NCBI GenBank assembly: GCA_022592445.1
Contig: JABYQR010000056.1
Coordinates: 110,447-174,446, forward strand
Length of the DNA: 64,000 bases
Reading direction: 5' to 3'
DNA from: Cytidiella melzeri
Lineage: Eukaryota; Basidiomycota; Agaricomycetes; Polyporales; Irpicaceae
Below are positions 22,913 through 33,858 of this stretch, in pieces. Numbering within the stretch: position 1 is the first letter of the stretch; every line of letters begins with the position of its first letter. Under the pieces are notes generated by a model, which worked only from the letters and a program-made list of their open reading frames with translations, was not told the origin of the DNA and did not search any database. The position numbers and the translations under genes were made by a program.

Positions 22913-25725
22913 GTCTTGTATAGCCTTACGGGGTGTCTTGCACTCCAATAGTTCATCTTTTGTTTGCAACTCTTTTGGTTTCATTGCACTGTGTCTATTT
23001 CTTACCTTCGTTATTTTACTGCGTTATTGTGTCTGCGTTTCACCTTCACTGCGTCGAGCTTACTGCGTTCATTTTCACTGCGCCCGCGTCTTACAGCAAC
23101 CACTTTCATCTTCATTAGCGACCGCGTTTTGTGTTTGAGATTTGTACTGTGTTTGCGTTTACTATCCGCAACTTTCCGCGCGCCATCTTTACTTTGAGGC
23201 TCGGCATCTCGCACGTGTTCTCTTCGAGCCGCGCTAAAACTATTTTGCTTTCACCGCGCCGCCCATCCCCTTTTCCCGCGATACGCGTGGTATCTTGCCC
23301 TCCTAGCTCGATTTAAAACAGAACCTTTATTATCACAAACCTCATCGCTCTTTACAGCACAGGTAAACTAGGACTCTAAAGACCACCTCGCACACTTTTG
23401 CACTACTGCGCTCCCACACCCTTACACTCCTATTGCCACTTTGTGGTTGGTAGTGTTGTCTTTGGGGTTGTAATTAGTTTTGGAGCGTACCTCAGTGTTT
23501 CAGCGCATCCAGGGCACCACACATACTATCAGGCACAAGGCAAAGATGAGGTACCTGAGCTTTTTTTTGGACCTGAAACTCACCTTCCAGGACCACATCT
23601 GGTTCTACACCAATAAGGCGTACAGTACAATTCAGGCTTTGCGCATGTTAGGGAACTCGGCACGAGGGATAAGTCCAAGAGATAAGCAACACCTGTACAT
23701 TTCGAATGTGCTGCCGGTCTTGGCGTATGGCACACAGCTGTGGTGGCACCCCCAGTGGAAAGGGAAGAAGTGGATTGCCAACTCACTACAGAAAGCCCAG
23801 AGCCAAGCTGCACAGTGGATCACCGGTGGGTTCCGCACCACCTCAATCGGGGCCCTTGAGATGATGGTGGGACTATTCCCAATCAAGCATCAGATTGACA
23901 AGTTTATGAAGAAAGCGTGCTTGCGCACCCACGTTTTACATGCAGGACATCCTGTTTGGGCTCTACTCCCTGCTCAGTGGCGAACACTGCAAACCCGCAC
24001 AATGGCACTCTTGCCACTGAGTGGCAGGGTGGGAACAGACGGTGTCACCCCCGTGAGCCATATCAACTCACTAGGCGATGCGTGCACAGAAAGGTTTGAT
24101 GTCATGCACAAAGAATGTCAGCCGGGACACTGGCTGCAGGACCAGTTTGCCACCCAGATTGTCTCCCACAAATGTAGTTGACGGGGTAACAGCTCCCCCG
24201 AAGGCACAGCGTGAGGCACTAGCCTCCTGGATCAACACGAAGCTCAGCCCAATGATACGAGAGATTGAGCAAAACCGTACCTGTGTGATGGTCTTAACTG
24301 ACGGATCGCAGGAAAAGGATCCTAACCCAACCCATCAGGTACATGCCGGAGCTGCGTGGGTGGTCAAACAGCATGACAGAGTGTGGCAGGGCCGGTTTGG
24401 GTGTGGCCAGGCCACACCGTACAACGCTGAGATGGCGGCACTGGCACGGGGAATACGCGAGGCAGTGGGCACCGCACCAGACTGTGTGACCAACATCCAC
24501 GTCTTTGCAGATAACTCTGCAGCGTTAGCATCTATCCTTGCGCCTGGGCATGGACTGTCCCAAATGCTGGCCATTGCAGCCAGCAACTCAGTCCGACCGT
24601 GGCTCGAGAAAAGCGAGCTGAACCAGGTACACTTGTGGTGGTGTCCGGGCCACTGCAGCGTATACTGGAAGACGGTGGTTGATCGCAATGCGGGGCTGGC
24701 TACAACAGAGCCCTGTAACAAAGTGTTGTTTGCGTATGCACGCCAGCAGATCACAGCCCAGACATACCAAGCATGGCGGGCAAACATGGAGGTGCCCAAG
24801 TATTGGAGACACCACTCATTGATTAACTGAGCCTCCCTGTTTGACTGGTGTAAGCATACCTCTGCCAACTGGTTCCTGAGGGTAGCAGGTGGCAGCGCTG
24901 CTCACCTTGCCTGACTTGTGCAATTTGTGAGTGGACACTTCCCACATGGGGAGTTTTGAAAGCGGTTCAACCTGGAGGGACAATTAGCATGCTGGTGCGG
25001 GAAAATAGACATTGAAACCCACGACCACGTCTGGTTTGACTGTGACCTCTGGATAAGGAAGCACAAACCACCTGACGTACGACAACACGGGGACCACCCG
25101 CGAAACGCACTGGATTGCAAGCCGGTGGCGCCCCAAGGGGTGGAGCCAGCTGTGTATGCCCAGCAATTGTGGCACGCCACACCAACAGAGTTGGAGGAAG
25201 TTGATGGGTTCTTGCAGCTCAACCCATGCGTAGCCACCTTCGAGTGGATAGAACTTGTGGATCAGGGACTTTGGGATCTCGAAGCCGGTGATCTCAGCTC
25301 TCTAGCAATACTCAAGATCAGCCTCCACACAACTATGCGCAAGAAAGCAGACACATACTGGCTCCAGCGCAGCCCAAAGGGGTTGCTGGCTTCCTTCACT
25401 AAAGACTATTCCCTGACCGTTGTGGAGTGGTTGTCTGTGCGCGAAGCGCTGGGAAGCGACATGCAGGTACAGGTACTCATTGAATTTGGGCTAGCGCCTA
25501 CGCAGGTGCGAGACCTTGTGCGGCGCCGTGGCTCAGCCCACAGTAACGGCAACATCCCCAGGGAGGAGTCCCCCAGAGGATGAGAGGGGGTAGGACCCAC
25601 TCCATCGCTGCAGACAACCCTCGGTTTCTATGTTATGTGTGGTCTTTGGTTCTCTTTCATTTCTTTCTGTGGTTATGGTTATCATTATCAGGTGTACATG
25701 TACCGGAGTAGTACAAAAAAAAACC

Positions 25726-27290
25726 CCCCGACCGGAATTTGACATCATTTGCCAGCAGGAGTGGAGTTTGAATGTGAGTCTGGGTGACTTTTTTCATTAG
25801 ACTGGCCATAACTTGCTCAATTTCACTTCAATTGACATCATGTTTGTAATGGGATGTTGCCACATGATAGGGCTATCAATGGTGTATGATATGTACAGAT
25901 TTGAACGCATATGCAGTCTGTAAAAATCAAAAAAATCAAACAGTGCATTTTGATTGCAAAAGTGATCTGATACAACATTATAAAGGGCTGATAACAAAGG
26001 CAGTGTGATGCCATCAACTGTATTCATTTTTTTGTCAATTAAACAGTTACTGTCTGCATTCTACCATCAAATTCCCACACCTTGGGGGACAAAAGGGTCA
26101 CATCTGAAAAAGCATCAATGTGCTGGAGCACACTGGAACAAATTCTTCTTCATTCTTCAGTAACTGTTATGTTGTGCAATGTTTGCTGCTGATGCCAAAA
26201 TGTGTTACATGCTTCAAGAATCAAGGGGTTTAAAAATCCATTTTAGAATCAGCCTTCAGAACATGTCCTAGGTGTCCTGTTGATGTCTGAACTTCCTCAT
26301 CCTTGTTGGAACTGCCTGTGTTCTGATGGAAACTCTTGCTCAGCTAGCAACAGGTGTTTCTGGAATTTTTGGGAACAATCAGTTGCAATGATGTAACAAG
26401 AAACCCACATGCTCTCCTCGTCGAAAACCATCAATGTGCTGGTGGATGCTGGAACAAATCTTCTTCATTCTTCAGGTATTGCAACTAGAGTATTCTGGTA
26501 ATACCTGAAGTAAGCTGCTTAGATCAGTAAGATAGTTACTGACTAAAGTTGTTACCAGTAGTAAAATGAGTAATCAAAGATGTTACCAGTAATAAAGTTA
26601 TCTAGAAATGTATCTCTTTTACACTATGTTACTTATCAAATTTGCTATTTTTGATTAAGTTACTTATGAAAGTAATATTCCAGATTGGTTGGCTGATAAA
26701 GGTTTACCAACTACTGAATAGAGTATATATTCACGTCCAGTTTACTTGTCAAGATTATTGCTAGTTACATAGTTGTTCATTGAAGCTGTTATGGGAACAG
26801 AGTTACTTGCAAAAGTACTATTCTAGTCTAAATTGCTCACTTAATCTGCTTACCAGTAACATAATCACTGATCAAAGTAGCTTTTTCAAATGTAATCACT
26901 TGGCAGAAAGTATCATTTCTTTCACCATTTAGAGATTGTATTGCCAGCCCTGCTAATGCTAGTATTGCTGGGGTAGAGCTGCTGATAGTGTAGGAATCCT
27001 GCTCATCTTGCCTTTTCAGTAGTGTTCATTGTGATACTGGTAAACAAGTCACATAGTGAAAGATTCCTGAGGAGCTTGCAGACCATGGCATTGGTTAGGG
27101 ACCAGAGAGACATGTGTGCAGATTTCTAGATGGGTAACAGTATCTTGACTCTTGAACCTATGCTTGTATCTGTTGATTACAACTTAACAGTTACCACAGC
27201 TTGACAGTTAGGACCAGAACAACGCATTGACACTATACTATAAAAGATGCATAACAAGACTTTGGTAAGCAAGGATTGACCTGCAGATTG
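25726..27290. other. AT-rich stretch without recognisable genes
   Basis: After the LINE tail the sequence is AT-rich and very poor in CpG. Between 26.5 and 26.9 kb there are loosely repeated phrases such as gttaccagtag and taagttactt at irregular spacing. No open frame longer than about 75 codons and no family similarity could be seen. Likely old, heavily mutated repeat DNA. Confidence 0.5.
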
Positions 27291-27420
27291 ACCTGTAGGC
27301 AGCAGGTACCCACACTTGCAGGTGTGGGTACCTGGCACTACGAAACCTGTACAGGTGCAGGTAGGAGATTGTATACCTGCAGGTACAGGTAGAGGTAGAC
27401 CTACAGGTGCACCCGTGCTG
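27290..27420. repeat. ACCTGCAGGT-type short repeats
   Basis: A cluster of related 6-10 bp units (acctgcaggt, acctgtaggt, caggtacagg, gtaggtct) in both orientations, ending where the truncated Copia fragment begins. Many units are palindromic, so hairpins are possible. Confidence 0.55.
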
Positions 27421-27424
27421 AGCT

Positions 27425-28195
27425 TAGTGCAGGCGAAGTTGCCAAATCAGACTGAGCAGCAGGCTTGTCCTGTTCCCCACATTCAGGTCTGATGTGACCT
27501 TCCTTGCCACACTTGTGACAATTGACTCCAGTGCAAAAACACTGTTTCTTTGGCATAACACGAGTGGCTGCAAAAGCCTGGGCAGTGATGTGTGACTTGC
27601 ATTGAGATTCCTCCTGCACGGTACAACCAATAAGACTGGCAGAGGTGAGATTGCCATCAGCAGCAATGACAGAAACAAATGTGTCCCAAGATTCCGGTAA
27701 CACCAATAAGATGCACATCACGAGATTGTTATTGCCCAATGTGGTAGTGGTTCCCCAAACCATATTATGTTCCATCCACAGACGTTTAATGTCTCGGATT
27801 GTGACTGTGAGATACTTTGTCTCGTCGATACGGTATCCAAAGAGTTTGCGTCAGATAACGACACGGGCAACACTGCCCTGGGTGGCAAAAACATTGTCCA
27901 AGGCATCAAAAGCCTCCTTCGAAGTTTCGGCGGCCATAACATGCATCATCATATTGTTATTGATGTGGAGACGGATTGTGGTAAGCGCCTTCTGATCTTT
28001 GGCTTCCCATTTGCTAGTGTCTCCTTGCCTGGGCTTCTCCACAGTTCCGCTGACATGACTCCAAATATCCAATTCTTGGAGGATGTTGCTAAGCTGGATT
28101 TGCCACATGAGGTAATTTTCCAGTCCAGCAAGAGGGGTGATCTGATAGGTGGATGATGTCAAGGTAGGAACAGGGGTGGCAACTTCTTCAGCCAT
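27425..28195 (-). pseudogene. Copia gag fragment
   Basis: Begins MAEEVATPVPT and keeps the zinc knuckle CHKCGKEGHIRPEC near 27500. One in-frame TGA after ARVVI (27855-27857) stands where the other copy has CGA (Arg). The C-terminus is lost at the truncation point. CpG is largely replaced by TpG and CpA relative to the 6.5-7.4 kb copy. Confidence 0.8.
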
Positions 28196-28580
28196 AATGA
28201 ATAATCTGATAACAATAAGGTGGCCTAAGAGCATATTGCTGACGTAATGTTGCCCGAATGAGAGATAGTCCGGCCTAAGGGCACAATGCCAAACTAATGT
28301 TGCTGAGAGATGAAAATTGAGAGGGTGTGCACCTAGAGTGTGGGGCTGATAACCTGTTGTAATTTCAGGGTGTTGATTGCGCGCACAGGAGGGGGGCTCG
28401 AATCAATGAATACAATGTTATTGAATAGCTACAAAAATACAAGGTTTACATATTATTTTAGCAAAACAGATGAGACAAAAAGGTAAATCCAGAATGGGTA
28501 ATCTGCACGGAATGACGAAAGGTGGGCGGCGGGAACAAGCGGATACAAAAAATTGAAGCGGCAAAACTAAAATAACAACA
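27425..28580 (-). mobile_element. Truncated Copia element (5' LTR plus gag)
   Basis: The 5' LTR lies at 28355-28580 (226 bp, same length as in the 6.3 kb copy), followed on the minus strand by GGTTATCAGCCC, a mutated half-tRNA primer site, and then gag. Similarity to the 6.3-7.8 kb copy ends near 27425; the 3' part and 3' LTR are missing. No duplication can be assigned. Confidence 0.8.
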
Positions 28581-28678
28581 CTCCATAAACTTGTTTTAAT
28601 TCTGTACTCACACCCATTGTTTCATCTCAAACAATACAGCACAGTCCCTCTTCTTTCATGAATGATTGTGTGCTCCAT

Positions 28679-29231
28679 TAACAAAGTGGAAGTTGTGTGC
28701 GAGGGGTAGAGGCTGTTAAGCCTCGAAGATGAGTCTTATTATCATTGCTGCTTCAGCAGCTCTGCTTATATACATGCCTGTATCTACTTATGTAAGCAAC
28801 TACTATACTTGTCTACTTCAGCTATTCTACTGTATTACTACATGCATGACTCATGCTATGCATGCATGACTCATTGTATGACTAGGCTCAGCACTTGTAC
28901 CAGAGGTGTACATAATGAGTAAATGACTCATGCTAGTACTTGTCCTCAGACGTACGCTTAAGGCATCCTCTGGAGTTGTACTATGTGCTTTCCATGTCAT
29001 TTCCTATGCTACTAGAACACAGGCATACATATATGTGCAGTATCCCTATAGTGCTATACTACTTAGTCTACACAACCCATATCTGTACGTCTCAGCTAAT
29101 GTGATGGTTACTACTGGAGCTACCATATATGGCTGCATAATTTCTTATCAAGACTGTGGGAACTCTGCTTCCTTAAAGCGTCCTTGTAACAAGGCGTGGG
29201 AAACTACACATTATATTATATAGTTTTAACA
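28679..29231. mobile_element. Element R, copy 1 (LTR-like, 553 bp)
   Basis: Starts TAACAAAGTGGAAGTTGTGT and ends ATATAGTTTTAACA. Flanks are tccat (28674-28678) and tccag (29232-29236), 4 of 5. It contains cttatatacatg and runs of catgactcatg. Copy 2 at 29803 shares both ends and the whole body. No coding capacity. A 5 bp duplication suggests integrase-type insertion, but the ends are not TG...CA. Confidence 0.75.
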
Positions 29232-29802
29232 TCCAGTGAAGACAAACCACCAACTTACTAAACATTACTCATTGAAGAAGCTATTCCTAACAAATTTACT
29301 TGTTCAGGCTGCTACCAGCACCAAGTTTACTCACAAATCTGGCTCAAAAAGTGATATTTCATTCAATCTTCAGGAATTTGTACTTGCCGCTTGCCGGCCT
29401 TGCTAACGCTAGTGAGTTAGCATACATACAAACATGAAGAGAAGCAGAGAGGAGCAAGTAAGTGACCAATTGAGCAGAGAGTGAGGCCAGCAAACACAGG
29501 CTGGCAGTTACCTGTGTACATGCCATTGTTTGTCAATAATGTTTTATCCAATAGCCATCAACAGTCTTGAACCAAAAGCCACTAAAGCTCATCAGTCCTA
29601 ACACTCTCTCAGCCAAGTTGTAAGATTCAGATCCAACTCACCAATTCCAATCACACCCCCTAATCACATAAGCCAAAATCCTTGTGCAGCTTGATGTATC
29701 ACTCAAAGTTGCAATCCATTGCAAACCCTGCAAACTTGCCCCCAACCACAAACCTTGCACTTGTGCTTGCCAATGTAATGATGTCCGTTATCTTAAACCT
29801 GT

Positions 29803-30363
29803 TAACAAAGTGGAATATGTGTGCGAGGGGTAGAGGCTGTTAAGCTTCGAAGATGAGTCTTATTATTCTTGCTGCTTCAGCAGCTCTGCTTATATACATG
29901 TCTGTATCTACTTATGTAAGCGACTACTATACATGTCTACTTCAGCTATTCTACTGTACTACTAAGTGCATGACTCATGCATGACTCATGCTATGAGTGC
30001 ATGACTCATGCATGACTCATTGTATGACTAGGTTCAGCACTTGTACCAGAGGCGTACATAACGAGTAAATGACTCATGCTAGTACTTGTCCTCAGATGTA
30101 TGCTTTAGGCATCCACTGGAGTCATATGTGCTTTCCATGTCATTTCCTATGCTACTAGAACACAGGCGTACATATATGTATAGTATTACTACAACCCATA
30201 TCTGTACGTCTCAGCTAATGTGATGGTTACTACTAGAGTTTCCATATACGGCTATGTAATTCCCATACTAAGACTGTGGGAACTCTGCTACCTAAAGCGT
30301 CCTTGTAATAACGCGTGGGAAACTACATATCATATCATATTATTATATTATATAGTTTTAACA
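29803..30363. mobile_element. Element R, copy 2 (561 bp)
   Basis: Same ends and body as copy 1. The perfect 5 bp duplication cctgt lies at 29798-29802 and 30364-30368. The intact EEP gene shows the undisturbed target near 39735-39740, so both the insertion and its limits are firm. Confidence 0.85.
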
Positions 30364-30865
30364 CCTGTCCAGCTTGCCCTTGAGCACATGGAACTGCTGC
30401 ACAAGTGTTGTGTTGATCATGTACGCGCCTGAGTTGAAGCCTGTGGAGGTGCTGTTGAAGTCTTCTGTGGCAAGGCCGTTGGTGGGGTGGGCATAGGCTT
30501 TGTATTTTGTGCGTTGGAGAATGACTTGCTTCCAAGGATGCCTGCACCAAGGGATTAAATACATTGAAGGGGGTGTTCCTGAGGATATATTTTGGTGGGT
30601 GGGTGAAACTTGGGCTAGGAAACATACAAGAGCCCCAGAAGGAGTCCCATACAATGAGGTCTGCACCACTCCTAGGCACATAATGAATTTGACTATATTG
30701 TCTACTGCAGAGGCATGGCCCAAGCTTACTTCTTGCCAAACAATTGATTTGAAGTTGCTAGCCTGCTTTGTGTCATCTCTACCAATGCCAATTGGTATTG
30801 TCACAGATTTTCAATGTTTCTACAAGACTTGCCTTACCAGGCAACGGTATTAGTGGGAATATTTA

Positions 30866-30968
30866 AGCGCTTATCAGGCACTTATCCAGCGCTTATCCAG
30901 CGTCTATTTAGGTGCATATCCAGCGCTTATCTGGCACTTATCAGGCGCTTATTCCAGCGCTTATTCTC
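30866..30968 (+). repeat. Tandem repeat, about 10-11 bp unit (cgcttatccag)
   Basis: About nine degenerate units of the type cgcttatccag / cacttatcagg / cgcttattcc follow one another directly outside the inverted-repeat element. Confidence 0.8.
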
Positions 30969-31743
30969 GAGCTGCTTACAATTAAAAGATAGTATTATTA
31001 CAGATGATGATGCAGAGAAGAATAATAGTTACCAAAAAGGAAATCCCCAGCAAAGAAAAATGTTTTAGGTTGAGACGGCAACAAGAATAGATAGAAATGT
31101 GAGACAGTCAGGCACATCAGGCAAGCAAGGTAGAAAAGACAGGGATGGCGCAAGGGCTACGACAGGATAGGGACAGGAAATGTGGGAGAAGGGGCTGGAT
31201 GGGCAAGGGTGAAATAGGCATAGAAAGAGCGAGAGAAGGGGAGAGGAGGAGGGGGAGGGGGGGTGGGGAGTAGTACTTTACTGATTAACTGTTGACGTTG
31301 ACTGTTGAAAGATCAAACATGCCGCTCACCACATAGATAAAGGTGCTACTCCAGTATGCAAAGGGTGTGAGCACCCGTTCATTTTTTCAAAGTCTATGTC
31401 AATTTGCTGTGCTTACCAGGTAAGGATGCCACTTCTTTCTTGAGGCATGAACTTCAGGTTCTCAGTAGCAATTTACATAAACAAACAAATTGTGAATTCA
31501 ACGCTCATAGTACAATACAAAAGCCATGTTATCCAGAGACCCCTTCCCAGTCACTTTCACCTCTAGGTGTACCACAGACAGAACATGCCAGATGGTCTGA
31601 TTTGTTTGTTCTGAAAAGGTGTTAGCCATTAATATGCAATCTTTGTATAATAGATTAGCACATACAGTGTGCGCACCATGGTACTGAACATAACATGGTC
31701 AGAATCCCCATACATGTAGTCGCTTGAACTGACATGGACATAC

Positions 31744-31926
31744 CTCCTCAATGCTGTTCACCTGAAGTTGATGAGCCTTCATGACAGGCTTGACCTGCGC
31801 CATCAAGGCTCGGAGCAGCTGTCTGGCATCCTCCTGGGCAGCTGCATCCCGGACTGGCAGAGGGACGATGAAGTTGACATATGGATTGGGGTTGGCCTCC
31901 TGTTCATTGAGCCTGTGGTGCACCAT
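31744..31926 (-). pseudogene. First exon of a WLM (Wss1/SPRTN-like) metalloprotease gene
   Basis: From ATG 31926, 61 codons read MVHHRLNEQEANPNPYVNFI...QLLRALMAQVKPVMKAHQ...NSIEE, then a GTATGT donor. This matches the start of fungal WLM-domain proteins, which proteolyse DNA-protein crosslinks and SUMO-linked substrates. The next exon with the metal-binding HExxH-type motif was not found downstream on the minus strand, so this is an isolated 5' fragment. It lies inside the inverted-repeat segment. Confidence 0.7.
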
Positions 31927-32159
31927 CTAGATGGAGATGGACATCGGTAAGGATGTATGCAGCTGGGCAACACAGTTGCACAGGTTTACACAACAGCTCT
32001 GGCGCCACAGGCGCACAAGATGCGGGAGCAATTGGACACCACAGGCAGTCCCAGAACAACACAGGTGTCTATGACAACTGAGATAGCAAAAGCAGGAGTG
32101 AAACCAGCAGTGAGGGTGAGGCCAAGAGCAACAGCAAGGGCGAAGGTGCGAAAGGGAGA

Positions 32160-32455
32160 GGGCAAGGACAAGAAATGCTGAGGGAGAGGACATGGAAGGG
32201 AGGGGGCAAGAGAAAAGGCAAAAGCGAGAGTGAGAGCAGTTAAGGGCAAGGGCAACAATGAGGGCAAGGGCAACAACAAGGGAGAGGGCAAGGGCAACAA
32301 CAAGGGCCACAACAAGGGAGAGGGCAAGGGCAATGAGGGCGAGGGAGAGGGTGGGGGCAAGGGCAAGGGCAACGGGGGCAACGAGGGCAAGGGCAAGGGC
32401 AAGAGCAACAAAAAGGGCAAAAGTGAGGGCAACAACAACTCACTGTTGTAACCAA
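32160..32455 (+). repeat. GGCAAGGGCAACAA low-complexity array
   Basis: Degenerate 6-12 bp units built from ggcaag, ggcaac and gagggc. Open in several frames (Gly/Lys/Asn/Glu-rich one way, Leu/Pro-rich the other) only because of composition. Not counted as coding. Confidence 0.8.
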
Positions 32456-33005
32456 TGATGACAGACACATCTGCAGTTGGATTGAGTGAGACGGCTTAAG
32501 TGTTGTGTAACTCTGCGGCCGCTCGTTCTCGCACCTTCCCACAGACATGTTGTACGGAGAGGAGATGAGAAAGATGACTGACGCGACTTACTGTTCAAGT
32601 GGGTGCAACCGGGGCTCAGCTGCGTGGCTAGGTAAAGTGTGGCAAGGGCTGAAGATGAGAAGGCGACATACCTGCGGTCCAAAACCTTCCAATCCTATCC
32701 CAATCCTACCCCACAAGACCTCCTTTGCGTCCGGTCAGCGAACGAGTGTCGTCAGACTGCTCGATGTGGTTTTTGACTACGCCACAGGCGTGTCAAGTCG
32801 GTACCACGCCACAAGCGTGTACTGAACAATTAGTGGTGAGGAGGAGGGCAACAAGGGCGAGGACAAGTTGGAGGTGATGGCAAGAAGTGCGTTGGAGCGG
32901 ACACAGCAAGAGGGGAAAAATAGAAAGTGGCAGGGGATTACCATATTGGGCACTAATATTGTTGTGGGCGATAATAGTAGTAATAATACTATCTTTTATT
33001 TGTAA

Positions 33006-33577
33006 TATATAGTATTCTCAGTGCCTATCAATTGATGCACTGATGCGTCTCCTGTCTCTGATGCGCTGATGCGCTCCTTTTCTGATCTGTGTATCACATG
33101 ATAGAACTCTATGGAACCTTGTGGAACATGCTGGAACTATGATGTCATAGTATAGAACATTCCATTAGATGATGTCATAGTTCTTAGAACCTTCTGGAAA
33201 AGTCTAGCCTTGTTATAGAACAAGCTAGAACAAGTCTAGCCTTGGGACTGGGTCATGGGGTCAGGTCATGGGGACAATTGCTATTGGTTGATTATTGAAG
33301 TGGCACCACTAGGGCATAGGGCATGCTTATTAAGGTAGATTACCTCGCTTACTCATGTAGGTATTAGGGGTCTAAGGGTAGTACCTGGGGTCCTCCCCTT
33401 CATGTATATATAGAGGCACTCCTGAGGGCATATCCCCTCAGTCTTATCCACTCTGTTGATAAAGGACTACTTCATACTCCCCAGTACACACTCTCACCAA
33501 CACTCTACTCTCTATCTCACTATCTCCCCTTCAAGTTTAACAACTATCTGGTAAGTGTAACCTTAACTGTTACAGGT
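33006..33577 (+). other. LTR-like stretch, unclassified
   Basis: Repeated gaac/atgatgtcatag phrases (33105-33240), then tgtatatatagagg near 33404 (TATA-like) and a pyrimidine-rich leader ending aactgttaca just before EEP pseudogene sequence resumes. The organisation resembles an LTR, but no partner copy or duplication is present in the window. Confidence 0.4.
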
Positions 33578-33858
33578 ACACTCACTTGCCATCACCACAC
33601 TTGTGTGCAACAGATGCTGAGTAACCTTGGCCCTCCTCGTACTCCATGGCTGTTCTCTTTGGAGTACAATGTCCATCAGCACAGCAGTGAGTCCTGCTTG
33701 CACCACATGCTTTCACAAATAAGTCTCTGAGGACAATTAGATGTCCATGGGAACACGGTGTATTGTTTTGCGAGGGGATTGCAAGCGCATACAAGCAATG
33801 ACAAGTAAGGTGGATAGTTCAATAATAACAAATATACGTGAGTTCATATAGTTTTTAA

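Larger units (their letters stand above)
20866..23501 (+). mobile_element. Element T2 (family T), containing solo LTR Q2
   Basis: Starts TGATACACCCAGAAAACGG and ends CCTCAGTGTTTC. Flanking 5-mers tgtgc (20861-20865) and agcgc (23502-23506) are a diverged duplication; removing T2 and one copy rejoins the LINE RT frame as KLKV-C-IQGTTHT. Without Q2 the length is about 1858 bp. Layout: about 580 bp 5' region, TATA box, 174-codon ORF, then about 600 bp of pyrimidine-rich 3' region. No terminal direct repeats are visible inside it. Confidence 0.85.
18315..25583 (+). pseudogene. LINE ORF2: endonuclease remnant, reverse transcriptase, RNase H
   Basis: Endonuclease start NMQKSALNHGL...VIFVQEPF is near 18330-18400; most of the rest of that domain is missing. 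A linker has RHSKSWWSPEC near 18705 and VRRAKRTFFDGVIAKTN near 18950. RT: PGPDHASWFWLKR near 19905, VVIPKPNKPDYS near 20085, VGQGSALSPVLTGLYIAPI near 20515, and FFVDDG near 20632, a variant of the catalytic YVDD box. After T2, RT thumb and connection continue at 23502. RNase H shows TDGSQE (24299), NAEMAAL (24424), FADNSAAL (24504) and DRNAG (24680), the four acidic positions. The C-terminal motif CWCGKIDIETHDHVWFDC is near 24993. Stops and shifts occur near 19963, 24181 and 24900. Confidence 0.85.
16580..25725 (+). mobile_element. Decayed LINE (non-LTR retrotransposon) with RNase H
   Basis: One plus-strand element: ORF1 with a zinc knuckle, then an ORF2 with endonuclease remnant, reverse transcriptase, RNase H and a C-terminal Cys/His motif. 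It ends in an A-run (25716-25724) after gtagtac. The 5' end is uncertain and may lie as far up as about 15.9 kb. It is interrupted by a CACTA-type MITE (19021-19665) and element T2 (20866-23501); in both cases the reading frame closes across the insertion site. Frameshifts and stops show it is inactive. Confidence 0.85.
30976..33005. mobile_element. Inverted-repeat-bounded segment, possible TIR transposon
   Basis: TTACAATTAAAAGATAGTAT... at 30976-31001 is matched in inverted orientation at 32980-33005 with one mismatch in 26 positions. The 2.0 kb between holds a G-rich tract (31238-31269), the first exon of a WLM-type gene and a low-complexity array. No transposase is visible and no clear target duplication was found, so the class is open. 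Confidence 0.5.
29466..33800 (-). pseudogene. Decayed second copy of the EEP-fold hydrolase gene
   Basis: Collinear with the intact gene at 39404-40810, in three pieces: 29466-29802 (C-terminal), 30364-30848 (central) and about 33578-33800 (N-terminal). Element R copy 2 separates the first two with a perfect duplication. A 2.7 kb block separates the second and third and replaces about 130 bp around the FQE exon. Nearly every CpG of the intact gene is TpG or CpA here. Introns are retained, so this arose by DNA duplication, not by retroposition. Confidence 0.85.

Noticed and set aside
32230..32468. Gly/Lys-rich and Leu/Pro-rich open frames
   Set aside because: Composition artefact of the GGCAAGGGCAAC array; open on both strands and in several frames.
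33006..33577. A definite solo LTR at the right side of the EEP pseudogene insertion
   Set aside because: TATA-like motif and a TGTTACA-type end are suggestive, but neither a second copy nor a duplication is present in the window.
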